A DNA stretch of 64,000 nucleotides from Kalmusia sp. IMI 367209 (GCA_027946365.1 JAPEUQ010000006.1:620001-684000); one strand, 5' to 3'. Shown: positions 9,512 through 22,004, numbered from the stretch's first letter. Notes: a model not told the origin generated them from the sequence alone. Program-made: numbers and translations.

Positions 9512-12047
9512 ATGGCTCTTCCTCTCCCTCCGAATTCGCATCTGCAGGCCGTCCTCCTGATCACGAAATCACGCTCGCTAGGCCCGCGCCTCGTCTTCCA
9601 CTACCCGCCAATCTCCCCTTCTGCTGCAGCGCTCCTGGCTACTAAAGCACCTGCGTGGTTTGGTAACGATACGTCAACTGGTAGCATCGACGACTCGAAC
9701 AGCTCGAGCAGCGATTGGGATAGCAGCACCGAAGCAGACGGTGGCGAGGATGACATAGATATTGGTAGCAGAACCAGCGGAGGCCGTGGTTCTGGGAGAA
9801 CTGGTGCGAGCCACCGTGATAAGGAGAAGCTGAGGCCAGCTGCAGGCGCGTGGGGCAGGCAAGAGAGCTTTGAAGAGGATGACGAGGACGGAGAAGGAGA
9901 TAGGGAAGGGGGTGAAGCTGACAAAGATGGGAAGCAAAAAGGGCGGGGATCGAGACTGGGACACCGTGTTGGGATTCAAAGTTGATGCGCTAGAGAAGAT
10001 GTTGTGTCCGACAAAGGCGTTCAACAAGAGGAAATTTGAGCTCGGTGTAGAGAGCGTAGTATTCGTCGGAGCGCCTATGTTTGTGAGAGACGATGGGCTC
10101 TGGAAGAAGCGGAAGAAGAGACGGAAACCTTCGGATGAAGAAAGATTGCAAGAGGGCGACATGTTGGCCAACCTTACCATCAACACTTCGGACGATGACG
10201 ACAATCCGCGGCAAAAGAAGAAAGAAGAGAAGAAAGAGATCTTTGTACTTCCACCTGGGTTTGAACCGGGATATGGTCATGACCTAGATTCTGCGGTGCC
10301 GTCGGCTGCAGCATCTGACGTCGGATCAGATGTTAAAAGTGATTCAACTACCAACAATAACCCCGATATGACCATGTTCAACGTGGTCTTCGTGCTCAAT
10401 CCACCAGCTTTGGAGCACCAAATGCGCGTTAAGGATATGTACGACAACGTGACGAAGAAATACGCCAAAGCGCTCAAGTATGAAGAGGCACGGTTTCAGT
10501 ACGTCTGGAAGGAGTCGAAGCGAATTATCGAGATCAAACAACGCGCAAAAGAAAACGGCGAGTCGTTGACTGTAACATGGAGAAAAATTGTTAGTATCTC
10601 GCCACTAGCCAAGTCACTCGCCACCATGTTCGACGCCATTTCCACCGACAAGATTGCCCACATCCACTTTGATGCGAGCTTCAACACCTCTTTTCAAATC
10701 CCGCAAGCAGACTCTACGCCCTACCTCCCCAATGCTATGGAACCACAGATGCCGGGTCTTTGGCTAACAACCTCCAATGTCGTAGTAGATGACGAGAAAG
10801 ACGCGCCCATGACCCAGCATGCTGCGCTATTGCTCCTCCAGGACCCGGAAGTAATTCTTAAAGACCTCCAAGGCGACAAATCTAATGCCGCTGCCCTTTC
10901 ATTCTATATTCGCACCATAGTACCTACCAAATCTCTACTAAAGATCTCAACGAAACACAATATTCTCTCACAGGACATGGAGTACATAGCTAGCCATCTG
11001 GTGTACTGGCGCCGTGCAAGGTTGATAACCCCGCTTCATCCAAGGGACACGTATATTGTGTCTCCGAACGCGGACATGTCAAACTTGCAAGCTGCGATGT
11101 CAGCATATGCGCAGCGCTTTCCCACGCTCCCAAGTTTACCGAAGATGCTGAGCTTACTATCTGCAAAACCTAAAGAGTACAAATATCTGATACCCACGGC
11201 AGAACATCGCGACGCATACATGGACATCCTCGCATGGCTCATGCGTGGCGGCTGGGTAACACAATTACGCACTTTTGCATGGGTGCGTGTAAGCCCTGAG
11301 ATCAAAGCACAAGTGGCGGCCGATATGGAACGTGAAGACCGACAGAAGAAGGACCTGGATAATGATTCTCTAGCAGGCTCCCTTCGCTCCGATAAAAGGA
11401 GTAGTTTCCTGTCGGCTGGAACAGTGACAGGCCTGGGGCGGCCTGGCACGCCGTTGCGTAGAACAAGACGGGACAAAGACGATGACGAATTGGATACTAG
11501 CCAAATCCTCAGCCCGCGCATGGCGGCTACTACGACAGCTAACTGGAGAGGCAGTCCGGTGCGCGCATCAAGTGAAGCTGGGAGTGCCAGCTCAGCACGT
11601 ACGACCATCCCTTATACCGGCCGTCCTACCTCCCCTCTACAACTTTCCTCCCCGCACCCTCCATCAGCAACTAAACCACCGCATCGCCCCTCTCCCCTTC
11701 ACCTTAAATCGCCGTCACCTTCGCGCGCCCCGCCCTTCAGCCCGACCTCCCCCACGCAAAACAACCAACCGCCCTCTCCTCCGCCTTCGCCACAAAATTT
11801 CGCACCGAGCCTGATCCTCAGCCCGCAGCGTGCCAATGCCCTCGAAGCGCGCTGGCTCGAAGCCATCGGCAAGACGTTCGCTGATGCGGACTTAAGGGCG
11901 CATTGGAGCATGATGCTCCGGTATTTTGATGGACGGCATGCAATCGAGGATATGAGCCCTAGAGAAGGGTTGAAGAGGAAGCGAGTGGGGCAATTGATGC
12001 AGGGAGTCAAGGATGGTGGGTGGTTGGTTATCGTTAGGCATTGGTAA
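9512..12047 (+). CDS. NPR3: Nitrogen permease regulator 3 (SEACIT/GATOR1 subunit), apparent +1 frameshift in linker
   Basis: NPR3 forms the GATOR1/SEACIT complex with NPR2 and IML1, a GAP that shuts down TORC1 on amino-acid or nitrogen starvation at the vacuole. The N-terminus (MALPLPPNSHLQAVLLITKS, then LVFHYPP) and the segment WDTVLGFKVDALEKML are characteristic, as is the C-terminal winged-helix part ending in GGWLVIVRHW. A Ser/Asp/Glu-rich linker separates the first two; a Pro/Ser-rich tract precedes the C-terminus. The first part reads in one frame to about 9940 and the rest in another. Dropping one A from the A5 run at 9936-9940 joins them directly (GKQK then GGDRDWDTV) and gives 844 residues. 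An intron inside the linker (for example GTAACG at 9663 to CAG at 9858) is the alternative. Confidence 0.85.
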
Positions 12048-12619
12048 ACGGGTGGAATGGTATGTAATGGATATTAATGGTGTTACGAAACGTGTGATAC
12101 CCGTTTTTCTATGGCGCTTAGGTATTGCTTCAAATGATACCTGTTACGTGCTGACTACGTTGCATAATTACTTTTCACGATCGGCAGCTTTGTAACTTGT
12201 AATAGTATCTTGCTATTGAGATTGCGTAATTAAAGTTACGACGTGTTCAATATCTATATACAGTCGATGTCTTCTCAGTTGAGCGTACTCCTAGAGGCCA
12301 TGAATTGAATGACTTACTACACTAGAGCGAGCTAAAGTGTCCAGGATGTAAACTGTACCTCGGTACAGTACGTCATTGCAAAGTATCCCACTAGAGGCTT
12401 AGTCCCCGCTTGAAAACACACGTATCTTACAAATCAATCTCTGCGGAAGGGCGCAGGGTGTAGCTGTATTAATACCACGATCGAAGGTATTATTGCTCTC
12501 TTGATTGCGCAAGGCTTCGAAATCATCGTGTAGAGTGTTTTACCTTAGGTATCGTCTCTGGACCCTGCATTTTGCCACACACCAACCTGTATTGTTCTTC
12601 AATACGAACGACCGTCACA
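12048..12619. other. Intergenic between NPR3 and the OYE gene
   Basis: About 570 bp, moderately AT-rich, without ORFs of note. It holds the NPR3 3' flank and the promoter of the flavin oxidoreductase. Confidence 0.5.
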
Positions 12620-14062
12620 ATGTCTCCTATACACGATAACCCGGGCGTCCCAAACATTTCCTACTTCACGCCTCAGCATGCTGTCTCGCCAGGCACACCA
12701 AATCCTAAGAACACTGCCGCTATACCAACACTCTTTACGCCCCTCACTATTCGAGGAGCCACGCTGCGCAACCGCATTCTAGTCGCACCAATGTGCCAGT
12801 ACTCCACCGCAGCATTCGGTCCCTCCACCGGCGCTCGTAGGTCCCCTTACCATGCTCAATATCTACAGGCCACATGATCTCACCATCCTTCAGTGACCGA
12901 CTATCACATTGCCACTCTGGGTCACTACGCCCTCAAAGGCGCATCCCTCATCTTCATCGAAGCAACCGGCGTCCAGCCTAACGGCCGGATCTCTCCCAAT
13001 TGCCCAGGTCTCTGGTCAGATGCGCAGATTCCCGCCCTACGCCGCGTTAGCGACTTCATCAAGAGTCAAGGCGCACTGTCGGGTATCCAGCTCGCACACG
13101 CAGGACGCAAAGCGAGTACAGCAGCACCATGGACCACGGCGAGTAAACCCGGCAGCAAGATTAGTGCACGGGCGGGTAAGGAGATCGGTGGATGGCCTGA
13201 GAACGTGGTAGGCCCTATGGGTGGGGAGGAGTGGACATGGGATGGAAAGCTGAGCACGGATGCAGAAGGGGGTTATTGGGCGCCTCGGGCACTTAGTGAA
13301 AAAGATATCGAGGAGTTAGTGCAAGCTTGGGCGAGCGCCGCCGAGCGAGCTGTGCAAGCGGGTATCGAAGTCATCGAGATCCACGCCGCGCATGGATATC
13401 TCTTGCACCAGTTCCTTTCGCCTATCTCAAACCGCAGGACTGATAAGTATGGCGGCAATTTCGAAAACAGGACGAGATTGTTGATTGAAATTATCGAGGC
13501 GATACGCAAGGTTGTACCGGAATCCATGCCGCTTTTCGTGAGGCTGAGCGCAACAGAGTGGCATGAAGAGTCGGAATTGGGGAAGAAGTTTGGGAGTTGG
13601 GATGTTGGGAGCTCGATTCAGCTTGCAAAGCTTTTGCCGGGACTGGGAGTCGATCTCTTGGACGTGAGTAGCGGCGGGAATAATCCACTTGCGAAGCTTC
13701 CGATGCACAATAACTATCAAGTTGATATCGCGGACCGTATACGCGCCGCGATCAAGTCGTCGGATCAGAAGCTTCTTATTGGTGCTGTTGGTCTCATTAC
13801 GGAGGCAGAGCAGGCACGCGATATTGTCGAAGAAGGTGGTGCTGTTCGTCAAGGGAATGGAGATGTGGAGATCGCGCAGGAGGCGCAAGCTGCGGTACAA
13901 ATGACGGAGAAGATCGACGGTACCGAGCCGATGGCGGATGTTGTACTGGTAGCGCGACAGTTCATGCGCGAGCCGGAGTGGGTACTGCGAGTGGCGCATA
14001 AACTGGGCGTTGATATTGCATGGCCTAGTCAATTCCTGCGCGTGCGGTTCCCAAAGCTTTGA
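12620..14062 (+). CDS. NADH:flavin oxidoreductase, OYE family (YqjM-like)
   Basis: A TIM-barrel FMN enzyme reducing activated C=C bonds with NAD(P)H. Exon 1 (12620-12836) and exon 2 (12894-14062) flank a 57-bp intron (GTAGGT ... CTCAC ... CAG) that restores Leu-Thr-Asp-Tyr-His at the junction; 461 residues in all. VAPMCQYS places a Cys at residue 59, the FMN-tuning cysteine of the YqjM-like class rather than the Thr of classical OYE. Further marks are QLAHAGRKA (the substrate-binding His comes later in this family), HAAHGYLLHQFLSPISN-type sequence and a C-terminal FMN phosphate site ending in VLVARQFMREPEW. There is no signal peptide, so it is likely cytosolic. Substrate unknown; fungal relatives occur both in detoxification and in secondary metabolism, but no biosynthetic cluster is visible here. 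Confidence 0.9.
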
Positions 14063-15214
14063 ATAACTGGTTATTTTTTCTACTGTTAAGAGATGTTTAG
14101 ATAGACCTTTCATTAGAGCCATTCTACACGTTCGCAATAGCCGATGGGGAGGCCGTGATGCGATCGCAGATCCATCCACAGCTTGGATGTAGTTAACCTT
14201 CGAAAACGAATAATCATACTGTTGACCTCATATGGCTGTGTTTGTAACCTTTTGCAACACTAGTTCGATCTCACCCGGTCTACAAATGCACTAGCACACC
14301 TCCGACAGTGTACCAGCATGCTGATGATAGTCTTGATGATGGAAGAAATTCGGGAGTTGGTGCTTGGTCAGCGTTCCCGATACCTTCTTACTAACACTCC
14401 TTCAACAGCTAGACCTGCGGAACCACCCTCGAGGAACAGGGATGAACGAAGCAGAACGACCGAAGGCCAGAGCGTCCCGGTCCCGAAGGCGGGATGCTAA
14501 CCACTTGAGTTTTTGGTGAACCAAATTTCGCACCCGGATCTAGATCTACCCGCCCCCACATCTTTTTCAAATAATGGCCCTAAACAAAGCACCACACGGT
14601 CAAGGGAGCCTTTCTCAACAATGGCTAAAAGCTAAAAAGCACCTACTGGGCTAGGGAAAGACCATTCGAACGCTAGTGGGGATGGTTTGAGCTAGTGCTT
14701 CAACAAGTGCATAGACTTTGAAATTTAGCTATGTAGGGGTATCGATGTTTCATAGATTAATAGAAAAATGAGATGACTCAGTCTATGCGGGTGGCAAGAT
14801 GGTCGATTGTGTGGAGATCTTTACCTTTTGTTGATGTTACAAATTACATCATCCCACTTTGCGGTCAACAGACTTTCCGTCTTAATGTTCCCACTTCAAT
14901 TCATTTTGACGTTCCAAATTGCTTCTGAAGGCTATATCCTTCTTGACCGCGATCAGACTCCTGCAAGCCATACCTTCCTTTCCTTGTTGAAATTCGCCCG
15001 CTCTTTTGATAGACCACAATATTCGTCGTTTCCTAAACCTTCTTCCAATCGGCCTGGCGTGGTGACCTGCATATGACTCTGGCGCTAGCAGTATATGAAT
15101 CTCGGGCTACCACGACTTTTGGCGGTGTGCGGTGCTCGGCGTGCGTATTGGCGGTAGGGTTATGCATACTTCAAAACTTCAAGCAAATGCGATAGTTAGA
15201 GAATCATCCCTTTC
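14063..15214. other. Long intergenic stretch
   Basis: About 1.15 kb. Two short plus-strand ORFs (14318-14500 and 14807-15076) have no conserved features. A lone TGACTCA at 14774-14780 is not near any gene start. A 21-nt U2-snRNA-like string at 15207-15227 overlaps the next gene's end and is discussed among the rejected items. Confidence 0.45.
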
Positions 15215-16612
15215 TCAGCCTTTTGGTACCGGAAGGATAGAATCGCTTGACCCCGTTCTTCGTTCATACTCTACGGAAAGCGTATGAGAACTTGAGGGCG
15301 TGAGGCGTGGAGGATGAGGAAGTTCTTTAGAGGTTGCAAGGATCGTCGGTGCCACGAGAGGCAATGTTGCCGCACTCTTTGCTTTGCAGACAGCGCAGAT
15401 CTCGTTCGAATTGGTTGATGCCCTTTTCTTGAGCGGAAGGTCCGAGGATTCTGTCGCTTTTGACAGATTCCTTTCTTGTTCCGCAGATCCGAAAGTGAGC
15501 CAGTGCATGATCACCGCGTCCCAGCTCACTGCGGCATGTTAGAAAATACTGAAAGGGTATGAGTACATAGACGAGGAGTGAGCATACCATCAACAGTGCA
15601 TATGGTCAGGCAGACCAGTGCCAATTCCCTCCCATGCACCAAATAAAATTGAATCATGTTCGCGACAGTAGGAATCATGATAAGCAAGGCTCCAATTAAG
15701 CTCTTCCAAAGCAGCGTCCTGATATTCTTCTGGATAGCAGTGTCGTTCCTCTCTTTTTCCGTTCGAGGCATATGTGATTCGTCCATTCCGACAACAGCCG
15801 ACACTTTGTTTAGGCCATGCATTTTCACGACCGGACGCAGGAGGTAGATGAAGACTCCCGTTAGAACAACGTCAACAACGATGTCCACGGCCATGAACGG
15901 AATTGACGCCCGTCCAGGTATGCCTATGTGACAGCGCCCATCCTGTGGGTCCATAGTGATAGTAGGAGACAAGTATGCGTTGATCGCCGCTCCACAGAAA
16001 GATGCCGTCATTAGAACCAGGGAAGAAAGGTATATCCAATCGTGACTGCGGCGAACGAAAGGTGCTCGGACGACATGGATGCGCTCAACGAGGAACGTAT
16101 ATCTATCGAGTGTCAGCCTAGCACAATGCCACTACAATGTGTTGTACTGACATGACGAGCTTCGGTAAAGTATAAAGTATCAAACAGATCCACGTCGCTG
16201 CAAAGCAGAGTCTATAGGTGTACAATCCTTGTCCTGCAATCATCACTCCCGAACAGATGATAAACGTTATGACAAGAATGTACATCATTAAGACGAGAAT
16301 CGAAGTGATGTTCCGTTTCATGATGCTGCGCCGTAGTCTCCTCAGCCGTGAACCTGCAAGTCATAAGCCATAACATATCAAAGTTATCGCGAAAGTCTAC
16401 ACACCGAATAGTGCCGATAGTATCATGATGCAGAAGAGGGATAGCACTGTGTATATGGTCCGGTCTCGAGGCGGCTCTCCTGCGTAAATCGTACGATTGT
16501 CTCCATTGCGTGGCATGAGGCTGGCCCACGTTGCGTGCATGTCTGTAGTAGGAGCACGCGGCAGCGCAGCCGCATCAACGGTAACAACAGGCATCAGGTC
16601 GAACCATGCCAT
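15215..16612 (-). CDS. Uncharacterised seven-helix integral membrane protein
   Basis: Four exons, 16612-16405, 16353-16152, 16102-15588 and 15528-15215, have 51-, 49- and 59-bp introns with GT-AG ends; all phases agree and the product is 412 residues. The spliced junctions read ALFGSRLRRLRR, KLVIYTFLVERIHVVRAPFVRR and TVDVSWDAVIMHW. About seven hydrophobic segments follow an N-terminal tail with an N-glycosylation sequon (NRT); the C-tail is Ser/Pro-rich and hydrophilic, so the layout resembles a receptor (N-out, C-in). The YTFLVERIHVVRAP loop belongs to an orphan fungal membrane family I know only as hypothetical; it is not a clear PTH11 or cAMP-receptor homologue. The start is the first in-frame ATG after a stop; an upstream exon ending at the CTAACAG near 16,650 cannot be excluded. 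Confidence 0.75.
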
Positions 16613-17288
16613 CAAATGCACTGACACTAGATGTTGTCTTTCCTGTTAGTTTAGTGTCGCGTTTGTGAGGATAGAAACGTAGATCGAGAGCGTGAAGGTG
16701 GGAATGAACCTGGCGGCGATCCGAGCAGGACACCGCCATTTTGCACCTCAGAACCATCATAGAGTAGTAAGGGACTAAGTCATGTGGAGCAGTCGAGGCG
16801 ACCCAAGCCGACAGTCTAGGATAGGGTTTGTGGGCGGACAGGCGGGTGTTTGGCGAGACTAGTGGCGCAATAGACGAACATGCGGAGGAGCGCCCGATCG
16901 GCGTCCATTTGGTACGGCGGCGGGTGTGGCGATCCCGACTGGCATGGCTCTGCACCATTACGCAAATTGGTTGTAATGAGAAGGAATGGCGAGTGAAGAC
17001 ATCTGTGGCGGATCGGAACCGGGTTCGATGGTCGAAACATCTGTGCCGCAGAACATCGCTGTCACACATTTATAAACAGTATCCAACGGAAAACGTTCTC
17101 GGATTCTCGAGAGCCGATATTCACCCTTGGGGCAATACCAATCGAAGGGCGTCACATGAAGTCAAACGCTTCCAATATTTATGCGTGTTCGTGCATTTAC
17201 AATGCGTGCAACATCCACCATCCCACATCCGGCCATACGCTTTGCGGGTCCTCAAAGCAGTCTATTGTTCGTCGCGCTTAATGGACCA
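16613..17288. other. Intergenic stretch
   Basis: Overlapping ORFs on both strands at 16.6-17.3 kb have shadow-like composition (Arg/His/Ser-rich). No gene is supported. Confidence 0.45.
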
Positions 17289-19280
17289 TCACTCATCGCG
17301 CAGCCAACCAGGCCATCCACCCATCCACTGAGCTTCCGGGTCATAGTCCAGAATCTCAAGATCGTCGACACGGTCCCTGAGCCATGGCAACTCAACTTGA
17401 ACTGCCACTGCACGTGTGTTATTGTCAAAATTAGTCTTCTGTTGACCCTTGACAAAATAAGACCGTGAGATGTAGTTAAAGTCAGTATTCCTATGACGCG
17501 CTTCAAGAGAGTCTATCTCCTCTTCATCCGGTCGGAAGTCCATACCGTATATTATGACATTGAGATGCTTACATAGCGAACGAGACTCAAGAGTGTTGAA
17601 GATGAAGTCTATGAATGGTTGAGGGTTAAACGTTCGTGGGACAAAGATGCTTTGTCGAAGGTGTAAGGTTCGAAGCTCGGGTAATTTACCCAGGCTCAGC
17701 TGAGCATACTTTGTTAGCAAATTCAGTTGTCATTATCAGGACAAACAGCGCACGTACTATAAACGGTAATTGGACTTCCCAATATTTTTCCATCAAATGT
17801 GTTCCACTTATTTGCAAGCCCAATTGCCGAATTTTAGGACATTCGGGAAACCACTCCACAAAGTTCTCCCCGTTACTGTTTTTCTGCTTATGGCCTAGAT
17901 CATAGTCATGTATAGACAGTATTTCCAAGGTCCTGCCAATATGCTGAAGGTATGCAGGTGTGATATCTGGCTCCCTCACGTAAGAAGTGGCCCAACCGAG
18001 ATGAAGTGTTTCCAAGGACTCGAAGGCCTCTAACATAGTATCAAAAGCCGCATCCATAGGAACTCTGACGTGAACATCGCGGTATTTGATATCTATCGCC
18101 AGGTGTTTCAGAGTAGAAGGTTGTCCCACGGGTAAGATTTCTCCGAGTGCCTCGAGGAAACCATTGGGTAAGCCTTTACAACGCCAGAGGATGAGACGTT
18201 CCAGATGCGAAAAGTCGATGAACTTGCTGAATGCAGGAACTGACTCTCCTAACTCTGACTTGTTAAGCCTATGGAGAACTAAATCTCGCAACAAAATGTT
18301 CTTGTTGATGCTGTCACCCTCACTGTCCTCGAACTGAAGCCCAAGGCGGCCAGTTGTCGATTGCTGTATGCACAACCGTTGAAGTCGTGTCTTGCCCGCG
18401 AGAATTAGCCCAAGGGGCACACGGTCGGTCTCGGTGGAATCCGTTCGTAAATCAAGGTTGAATGTTGTTAGGTCGAATTGTTGAAATGTGCGCAGCACTT
18501 GTGACATCGTTGTGGGATCATCATGTGCCAGCGTCAAGAGCACAGATAAATGACGAAGTTGGGTTTGTCTTTCTGATAAGATCGAGAACGCCCTAAGATT
18601 GAGGGGCTGCCAAGTGTCGGTTACAATAAATCTATGTTGAGTTAAACTTGTTTTAGACCCGAGCATCAGTCTCTATGTTTGGAGATCTACATGTAGGCTC
18701 AAGTACTTCTAGTGGAGCATGCATATCATGACGATTTTTCTTAAGTGTATAGATGGTATGAGATACGTAGCAGTGCCGTCACTATACGAGGAGACTTACC
18801 GAAAAGTCAGAAGTATATTCTGAGGCAATGCGCTAAGAAGGACTTCGGTGTTCTTGTTCCGCTCGTCGACTGAGATTCTAGGTTGAAAGCTCGAGGCAGG
18901 GGGATAATATAGCGCGACTGAATCGTCGATGAGAGTGAGCGACCTTATTCTCCTCTGTTCCAATTCCGGTCCCGCCTGAAGGAATCGGGTTATAGAATTT
19001 CTATCGCGTATTTGCAACCTCACTGTGTCATTCAGTCGCTTGCTAGCAGCGCGATACCAGGAATGACTAGTTAAGCACAGGTTTTTCAAATCTTGTGCCA
19101 GTGACACCTATCAACCATAGTTAGCAATGTATTCAAACTGCAGTAATTTGCGTCGTTCGGACACTCTCGTCATGCGACGCTAAAAGATCAAATCGAACCT
19201 GACCGGAAACGAAGGATGTATTGCGGGGGAACTACATGTTCAACGACCACGTACTTCAAATCGTCAAGTAGGTCAACCAT
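17289..19280 (-). CDS. F-box protein with weak leucine-rich repeats
   Basis: F-box proteins are substrate adaptors of SCF ubiquitin ligases. Four exons are inferred: 19280-19236, 19107-18800, 18631-17758 and 17699-17289, with introns of 128, 168, 58 bp; all phases close and give 545 residues. The first junction, taken at GTAGTT, joins LLDDLKYVVVEHV to SLAQDLKNLCLTSHSWY, which reads as a compact F-box (helix, QDL, LCLTS-x-x-WY). A later donor (GTCAGG) would not keep frame. The body has irregular leucine-rich stretches (LRHLSVLL, LERLILWRCKGL, LPELRTLHLRQS), typical of fungal F-box orphans. The N-terminal exon model is the least certain part. Confidence 0.6.
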
Positions 19281-20729
19281 GACGACTGTTGGGCGTGGAC
19301 GGGATATGTTGACGTACGAAAAGTCAGGCGTGGAGGAACGAAGAGGTTAAAGTTGCGAGATAGATCGTTGCCTATACTATCACCCGTGGGATCCTTCGTG
19401 CGTCACTAGAACATGACGCTAGCATGAATACCGTAAGCGCATCACCACGTTCGAAGTTGGCGGTCTGTCAAAATGAGGCATCATGTTCAAGTAGCACCAC
19501 ATCGACTTAGGAAGCTAAACGGATTTCACTTTGTTTCTCGGTATTATCCGTCAGATTTAGCTAAGACACTGTAAACAGGCCATACAGCATGCGGATAAAA
19601 GTGCACTTATCTCGAATCGCTTATCGCCCCCACCTTGCATCTATAATTGATGGCTGACAACTAACAACTCACAAGACTTATAACACACGATATCTATGGC
19701 TTGGAACTGTTTAATAATCAGTCAATCCCATGCAGTACAACCGTATCAACCACTCGTACGTTCACATAGAGTTTTTAAGTCTAGAATTTGCAGCCGTGCC
19801 TCCCTCACGAACTATCGTCTCCGTGGCTGAAAGCGCGCGAATACAAAAATCATAGGGATTCACCTTTTTCGCTTTCTTCTACATGTGGAGTTGGAGCACA
19901 TCCCTACTACTTTGCTCTATCTAATAATCGTCGTGCCAAACATGTAGTGATCCCGCATAAAGCAATAAGATAGGAGTCTGAATCTGTTCTGAATAGATGG
20001 TGCGAAGTTCTAAAGAAAACCCTTTGTTGCTCAAGACATGAAACCCATGTTTGACAAAGTCTATTAGCGTGAAGTTATTGCGATCGTGCAGCGTCTGCCG
20101 GAAATGCAACGTGCACCAGGCGAGTAAGGTGGCGCAACGGATACTACGGCACGTTAACAGAAAGTTAGTGGAAGAATCGAGCAGTCATAAATAGTTTAGT
20201 AAATACTCATCGATCACCATGCAATTGTCTCAGAGGCAAGAATTGACATATTAGGTCGAGCTGCTTGTATTCTAGCTCTCGAGGCCAACATCTATAGTCA
20301 CGCATGTAGAAGACTTCTAAGGCTCTCCCAATGTGTGCTAGAGCTGCTCCGTTCACGATGGGTGTCATAGGATGTTCTTTTTTCTACCATCCAATACTTT
20401 TTTGCACTCTTGAAACGACGTTCGAATGGGAGGTTTCCCGGTAACTTCTTCCTTAGCTGCATAGTTGAAGCCCAAGTGAAGTCTTGTCATGTATTGAAAG
20501 AGCTCACTTTGCACCGAATGAAACCCAGAAGTATACCCTGCATCAGCGGCATGTTATCATGCGACGACTAGGATTATAGCTGTCCAATGACATACAAGCG
20601 TTTCTATTGGCCCGTCGAGTCTCACTAGGCAACAAAGTCACATTAACATCCAGACAGTAAACACCTCTATAACGTCTATTACCGCTTCTTTGCGATCACA
20701 AACTCCTCTCCTAATCGAAAGATCATACG
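19281..20729. other. Long stretch without a gene
   Basis: About 1.45 kb of moderately AT-rich sequence. The few ORFs of about 60 codons lack motifs. Part of it must be the promoter of the HET gene at 20730. I see no repeat or RNA gene. Confidence 0.5.
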
Positions 20730-22004
20730 ATGGATTTCAACTATCCAAAACTAGACGAAGACGATCTGCGCTTACTCCGACCCTTAACCATACAACCTGA
20801 CCTACTTTCTTTCGCCATGCGCTCCTTCCCCCGAACAGACACACCTCCATACACAGCAGTCTCATACACATGGGGCGAAGACGCACCAACGGACCTCATC
20901 TACATAAACGCCCAGCCTTTCCACGTTAGGCGCAACCTCTGGTCATGCCTATACTACATGGGCCAAGACAGCGAGGCCCCCTTGACGCACCTCTGGGTCG
21001 ACGCCATCTGCATCGACCAAACCAACGACCAAGAGCGCAGCGCCCAGGTCCGGGCTATGGGCACAATCTACCGCAGCGCCTTCTGCGTGTCGGTCTGGCT
21101 CGGGCTTCCCCCATGGCCGGCGTGGCACGCACAGCCCCGCAAGCCCGTCAAAATGCTCGATATCGATAGATTCGACTGGTGGAATGCAATTCAGGAGTTG
21201 GCCAACCGTCCGTACTGGCGCCGCGTCTGGGTCATCCAGGAATTCCTGCTCGCCCGCGACGTCAATCTGTATTGTGGGAGCAACCGCATGAACTTCATGT
21301 ACTTCAATGATTTGCTTGGCCACCAGACCGAAGGGGCGAGTTACTTGGAACCTGGGTTCGATTATGCGCGACATGAGTCTGGCTCGTGGGCCGCGTGGCC
21401 GCTCATTGTGGGACGGCATACCACCTTGTATCCGCATATGCAGCAGTCGCTCTACGAACTCCTCATCAGCCATAGCAACGCGCAGTGTAAAGATCCTAGG
21501 GATAAAGTGTTTGCGCTGTTGGGGCTGGTCAAGCCTTCCGAGCGAGACTCGCTGGGGCGTAGCTTTCCGGACTATACGTTGGGTGAGGATGATGTTGTCA
21601 TCATTGCGCTGTCTCATATCAGGCAGTTCGATCTCGAGTACGATGGTCACGATGACGAACGCCTGTTTCTAGGGCTTGGAGTCGACTGCGAGGAACGAAG
21701 AAAGAGGCTCGCCAAACGGGCCAGGGATTACGATTCTCGCGGTGGTCTGCGTCCCAGCATCTTTTTTGAAAGCGATGAAGTCGAGACGGATAATGAAGGA
21801 ACAGACATATTTAGAAGAGGCTCACGCAGCAGGGAAGAAGCTCCTCGTTATCCATGGTTCAAATGGGTTCTTCCAACCCTCGTCATTATGTCATCTCTCC
21901 GATTCATCCAGAAAGTCTATTTTCCAAAAAAAAAAGATAATACAATTAACAACACCGTATCGTCTCAAGAATGGACCGTTCATAATTCCCCGCCACAACC
22001 GTAA
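20730..22004 (+). CDS. Short HET-domain protein with hydrophobic C-terminal segment
   Basis: A single-exon, 424-residue HET protein. The complete HET core is present: YTAVSYTWGEDAPTD at about residue 42, LWVDAICIDQTNDQERSAQV at about 90 and RPYWRRVWVIQEFLLA at about 160, then the DPRDKVFALLGL segment typical of the downstream region. It is shorter than the 600-800 residues usual for HET proteins and ends in a hydrophobic helix (WVLPTLVIMSSLRF) followed by a Lys-rich and Asn/Thr-rich tail, so it may be membrane-tethered; that is inference. The stop codon lies only 118 bp from the tail-to-tail CYP505 gene. Confidence 0.85.
   Translation: MDFNYPKLDEDDLRLLRPLTIQPDLLSFAMRSFPRTDTPPYTAVSYTWGEDAPTDLIYINAQPFHVRRNLWSCLYYMGQDSEAPLTHLWVDAICIDQTNDQERSAQVRAMGTIYRSAFCVSVWLGLPPWPAWHAQPRKPVKMLDIDRFDWWNAIQELANRPYWRRVWVIQEFLLARDVNLYCGSNRMNFMYFNDLLGHQTEGASYLEPGFDYARHESGSWAAWPLIVGRHTTLYPHMQQSLYELLISHSNAQCKDPRDKVFALLGLVKPSERDSLGRSFPDYTLGEDDVVIIALSHIRQFDLEYDGHDDERLFLGLGVDCEERRKRLAKRARDYDSRGGLRPSIFFESDEVETDNEGTDIFRRGSRSREEAPRYPWFKWVLPTLVIMSSLRFIQKVYFPKKKDNTINNTVSSQEWTVHNSPPQP

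Noticed and set aside
13427..14179. Minus-strand ORF of 250 codons across the OYE gene.
   Set aside because: Antisense to a well-conserved enzyme; composition typical of shadow reading.
15207..15227. A 21-nt string closely resembling the 5' end of U2 snRNA (ATCCCTTTCTCAGCCTTTTGG).
   Set aside because: The match ends abruptly; the branch-recognition region and the rest of U2 are absent, and the string overlaps the stop codon of the seven-helix protein gene. At most a tiny fragment; probably chance.
16575..17069. Minus-strand ORF of 164 codons as an upstream exon of the seven-helix gene.
   Set aside because: The frame and composition (His/Arg/Ser-rich) do not fit a membrane or signal sequence, and no donor/acceptor pair could be set with confidence.
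20949..21650. Minus-strand ORF of 233 codons inside the short HET gene.
   Set aside because: Antisense to conserved HET motifs, with no recognisable product.
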